Assembly (NCBI GenBank): GCA_964383365.1
Contig: CAYLHF010000065.1
Span: 1 to 9,341, forward strand
Source of the DNA: CAYLHF01 sp964383365
Lineage (GTDB): Bacteria; Bacteroidota; Rhodothermia; Rhodothermales; UBA10348
Length of the DNA stretch: 9,341 nucleotides
Direction: 5' to 3'
Part shown: piece by piece, positions 8,401-9,341 of the stretch
Numbering within the stretch: position 1 is the stretch's first letter
Layout: each line of letters opens with the position of its first letter
Program-made: the position numbers and the translations under genes
The notes under the pieces: model-generated
Database searches by the model: none
What the model was told of the DNA's origin: nothing
What the model saw: only the letters and a program-made list of their open reading frames with translations

Positions 8401-8923
8401 GCCCTCCACGATCGGCCTGTATATTTGAGCGCCGAAACGTACCGGATCCGATCAGTGTATTCTGCTCCTGAGTAGTCAAGAGTGAAGAAGGAGGCGCCGA
8501 CGTCGTTGTAAATTCAAGCCCCCAATACCACGTATCCGAGCCCCGAACATGTAGGGCACCATCGATGGTTGCGCGCCCACCGCTCTGATTTCGGACTATG
8601 ATCGGTGCAGCTTCGGTTCCACTGAGGACAGAGACAAATCCTTCCAGCGGTGCTACATACGTCCCAGCAGCAATCCAGAGTGTGTCACCGGCCGAAAGTT
8701 GGGTCGGCTGATCGAGTGCCGTTTGAAGATCCCATGGCGAGCTCTCGCTGCCATTTCCCGATGCACTACCGGTCGGCGAGACATAGAGTTGCCTCGAATG
8801 GGCAACATGAACGTTTCCCCATAGTATTAATACTGCACCAAGGCTAAGGAACGATATAGTGGTTCGTGAGGCCTTGTATAAAAAAGCGTACAAAAATGCT
8901 GTCTGCTGGGTGATCATTGGCAT
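5486..8923 (-). CDS. Secreted two-module parallel beta-helix protein with type IX sorting domain
   Basis: This 1145-residue exported protein begins with a signal peptide (about 1-43, hydrophobic core near 22-36). Beta-helix 1 spans about 46-430 with Asn-rich coils such as NNIIQSN and GNVFIANG. A small beta module follows at about 432-517 (VRPN, GRANVVIMNW, FGSPL). An Ig/cadherin-like domain lies at about 527-618. Beta-helix 2 spans about 622-935 and reopens with the same WDLQTALDQP motif (64-73 and 641-650). A second beta module covers about 943-1037 (IRPN, GRANLVIYNW, FGSPL). The C-terminal type A sorting domain (about 1058-1145) shows FPNP, VVDILGRRL, FPSGVLFLRI and KAFIKV, and should send the protein through the type IX system to the cell surface or medium. 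Such beta-helices are found in polysaccharide lyases and adhesins; no catalytic site is recognised, so no enzyme activity is assigned. The ATG at 8917 (residue 3) has a better-placed AGAGA and may be the true start. Confidence 0.9.
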   Translation of the reverse strand: MPMITQQTAFLYAFLYKASRTTISFLSLGAVLILWGNVHVAHSRQLYVSPTGSASGNGSESSPWDLQTALDQPTQLSAGDTLWIAAGTYVAPLEGFVSVLSGTEAAPIIVRNQSGGRATIDGALHVRGSDTWYWGLEFTTTSAPPSSLLTTQEQNTLIGSGTFRRSNIQADRGGRGNRFINNIIQSNYESVLFSGTKDDDWLYGNIIVQNGRIASNGVAGDAVLVQFDQANGAKMIAENVISNNLANGLLTSGGGFEVKGNVFIANGRDALNRGTGGGQILALELQSVTFRDNFFYVDPQTAREEITHGSLRESTGGSNVRFENNILANGGFSFIRLLGLSFTGNTVGPNAVLDTVWPTDASLGFTYSFDNNHYSNTRFSYSFLSSGGVESVSADTSDAGFQMWRDSLQTGLASGGDLQSDYTTETPTQTLVLVRPNQFETGRANVVIMNWSQQSSIEIPVVGLLQQGAQFSLRRVDDFFGSPLISGTYNGTSPVISSDLLGSLDNTNSVLGVFILINETVNGGNAITPPVLNRSLPGVTINDGGSLSIELEGTSPVFGDQDPLTYSAVSSKPGVATAGVNGSNLIVQSVSAGVTHIAVSANDGTGGISSVGFTVSVVGATEYHVTTSGSPSGDGSLSDPWDLQTALDQPLVVGPGDIISLHRGVYAGSFWGRLVGTKDAPIIVRSFPGEWAVIDIPAQPSFDAFVFGGQHTHYRDFEIRSSDTDKIRFGTGTSTRGEFLKLINLVIHDVATNTFGGRNEVYGSLIYNVGDNSADGQGHDFYVQNDHIDNPTLITDNIIFNPYGFGIHIFAGGTGRMEGIHMTGNVVFGSGVPHIQNYRFDNIIVGGGIINPPDNILLRENMGWIDNLNARSISLGRFNLGANKGVTLIDNYLKGETNFSTAWESISMTGNMFIGPVTGEVDLSQYSNNTYLDQLPVGSKVFIRPNAYEPGRANLVIYNWELGPSVDVDLAGLFDVGTPFEIRNAQNVFGSPLVAGMYDGNLVSVPMQGYEPVQPIGPGLISPDEFTAPEFAVFLVRRSDSGTFVSNETLDPDESIPSQFAIENVFPNPASTSLSVQYQLGEPGDVSMEVVDILGRRLLIAELGRMSPGQHSDTIELGSFPSGVLFLRITSGRRSVVKAFIKVEM

Positions 8924-9140
8924 TCTCTAAATCAGTGATGTGGAAGAACGAGTGTTCGACTGGGTCTGCTGCTCGATCATCACGAATGCGGTACTTAATC
9001 GGATACCATCCGAGCAGACAATGGGACGAATAGTATAGCAAAATTTTATTTAATCGAGTCTCGTCGGGAATTCAGACATCCTTTTAATGTGAATATGTTG
9101 CTCTCCACGGCCTCTCGATGCATCCTCATTTTTACCAGAA
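8924..9140. other. Upstream region of the beta-helix gene, no gene seen
   Basis: These 217 bases lie between the start of the beta-helix gene and the repeat block. Apart from the AT-rich promoter-like patch near 9031-9056 and a loose seven-base inverted repeat (CTGCTCG at 8969-8975, CGAGCAG at 9011-9017), nothing is recognised. Open frames here resemble no known protein. Confidence 0.5.
9032..9037 (-). promoter_or_regulatory. Possible -10 element for the beta-helix gene
   Basis: On the minus strand TATACT sits in an AT-rich patch (about 9031-9056), 109 bases before the ATG at 8923. It would start transcription near 9025 and leave a leader of about 100 bases. No convincing -35 element is present at 17 bases. 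Confidence 0.25.
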
Positions 9141-9146
9141 CAACGA

Positions 9147-9194
9147 AGGCCAGCCGCAGAAACGACTGACCTCTGTTGGGTACCCGAGGTGGGA
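9147..9194. repeat. 48-bp direct repeat, copy 1, carrying a duplicated tRNA 3' end
   Basis: Bases 9147-9194 are identical to 9287-9334, 140 bases away. Read on the minus strand, 9194-9181 repeats tRNA positions 60-73 (half of the T-stem, the acceptor 3' strand and the discriminator base), followed by the same downstream hairpin sequence. Identity stops where the rest of the tRNA should begin, so this copy is a tRNA fragment and not a gene. The hairpin here (9141-9153 with 9166-9178) carries one A-C mismatch compared with the intact copy. Confidence 0.85.
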
Positions 9195-9201
9195 TTTTTC
9201 G

Positions 9202-9273
9202 CCACTTCGTGGCTCAACAGTCGATCCACTTCGTGGCTCTCGTGTCGAACCTTTGATGGGTTCTCGTCCTCAC
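9202..9273. repeat. 24-bp tandem repeat, two good copies and a degenerate third
   Basis: Units 9202-9225 and 9226-9249 match at 19 of 24 positions, sharing CCACTTCGTGGCTC at their start. A third unit at 9250-9273 matches at about half its positions. Each good unit contains the small palindrome CCAC-TTC-GTGG; in the first it extends to five pairs (9201-9213). Because 24 is a multiple of three, both strands remain open here and give eight-residue protein repeats, which should not be mistaken for a gene. Confidence 0.75.
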
Positions 9274-9280
9274 CAAAATA

Positions 9281-9318
9281 CAACAGAGGCCAGCCGCAGA
9301 AACGACTGACCTCTGTTG
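9281..9318 (-). terminator. Intrinsic terminator-like hairpin downstream of the tRNA
   Basis: On the minus strand CAACAGAGGTCAG (9318-9306) pairs with CTGGCCTCTGTTG (9293-9281) over 13 bases with one G-U pair. Three further pairs inside reduce the loop to six bases. The sequence TATTTTGG (9280-9273) follows as a modest U-rich tail. It starts three bases after the tRNA discriminator base, well placed to end the tRNA transcript. Confidence 0.6.
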
Positions 9319-9334
9319 GGTACCCGAGGTGGGA
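9287..9334. repeat. 48-bp direct repeat, copy 2, overlapping the tRNA 3' end
   Basis: This is the second copy of the 48-bp repeat. It covers the 3' end of the tRNA gene and its following hairpin, and identity to copy 1 stops at 9334, inside the T-loop. The flanking bases CAAC also match (9141-9144 and 9281-9284), with two mismatches between. Confidence 0.85.
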
Positions 9335-9341
9335 CTCGAAC
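9321..9341 (-). tRNA. 3' end of a tRNA gene, cut by window edge (possibly tRNA-Leu)
   Basis: Read on the minus strand, the last bases give G53, the T-loop TTCGAGT, the T-stem 3' half CCCAC, the acceptor 3' strand CTCGGGT and discriminator A73 (9321). The next bases are CCC, so CCA does not appear to be encoded. The acceptor strand would pair with a 5' end such as GCCCGAG, which, with an A discriminator, is common in bacterial tRNA-Leu. The anticodon lies outside the window, so the amino acid is a guess. Confidence 0.72.

Noticed and set aside
5486..8923. Assignment of the beta-helix protein as a specific polysaccharide lyase
   Set aside because: The fold is compatible, but no catalytic residues or family-specific motif of a lyase could be identified.
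9202..9273. Possible CRISPR array
   Set aside because: The 24-bp units abut each other without unique spacers and decay quickly, and no cas gene is present.
9050..9309. Two overlapping small open frames on opposite strands with eight-residue repeats
   Set aside because: They are explained by the 24-bp tandem repeat, whose period is a multiple of three, and by the tRNA-end duplication.

Overview
The window looks like chromosomal DNA from a member of the Bacteroidota/FCB group, probably an SD-using lineage such as Rhodothermia or Balneolia rather than classical Bacteroidia. This is inferred from a type IX secretion C-terminal sorting domain on the large minus-strand protein, a membrane-anchored MutS-like ATPase of a kind common in Bacteroidota, a secreted GH95 fucosidase, moderate GC content, and one very clear Shine-Dalgarno sequence. 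No species can be named from the sequence alone.

Layout, left to right. (1) Positions 1-415, minus strand: the first 138 codons of a zinc-dependent alcohol dehydrogenase of the YahK/cinnamyl-alcohol-dehydrogenase type, cut by the window edge. (2) A short divergent intergenic region. (3) Positions 543-3191, plus strand: a secreted GH95 alpha-L-fucosidase-type glycoside hydrolase. Its start is ambiguous because an ideal SD precedes a TTG at 543, while a strong 11-bp hairpin sits directly before the ATG at 654. (4) A 347-bp gap with no convincing gene. (5) Positions 3539-5410, plus strand: a MutS-family ATPase with four predicted membrane segments and no mismatch-reading domain. (6) A strong hairpin at 5419-5461 between convergent genes. 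(7) Positions 5486-8923, minus strand: a 1145-residue secreted protein built from two copies of a parallel beta-helix plus a small conserved module, an Ig/cadherin-like linker, and a type IX sorting tail. (8) Positions 8924-9341: a probable promoter region, then an array of repeats next to the 3' end of a tRNA gene on the minus strand. It contains a 48-bp direct repeat carrying a copy of the tRNA 3' end, a 24-bp tandem repeat, and a terminator hairpin.

The genes do not form an obvious operon or a recognisable new system. The fucosidase and the beta-helix protein are both exported and could both act on fucose-containing or other complex polysaccharides, but no SusC/SusD pair, transporter, sulfatase or regulator is present to make this a polysaccharide utilisation locus. 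The parts most worth a second look are the tRNA-linked repeats, the duplicated architecture of the beta-helix protein, and the hairpin at the start of the fucosidase gene.
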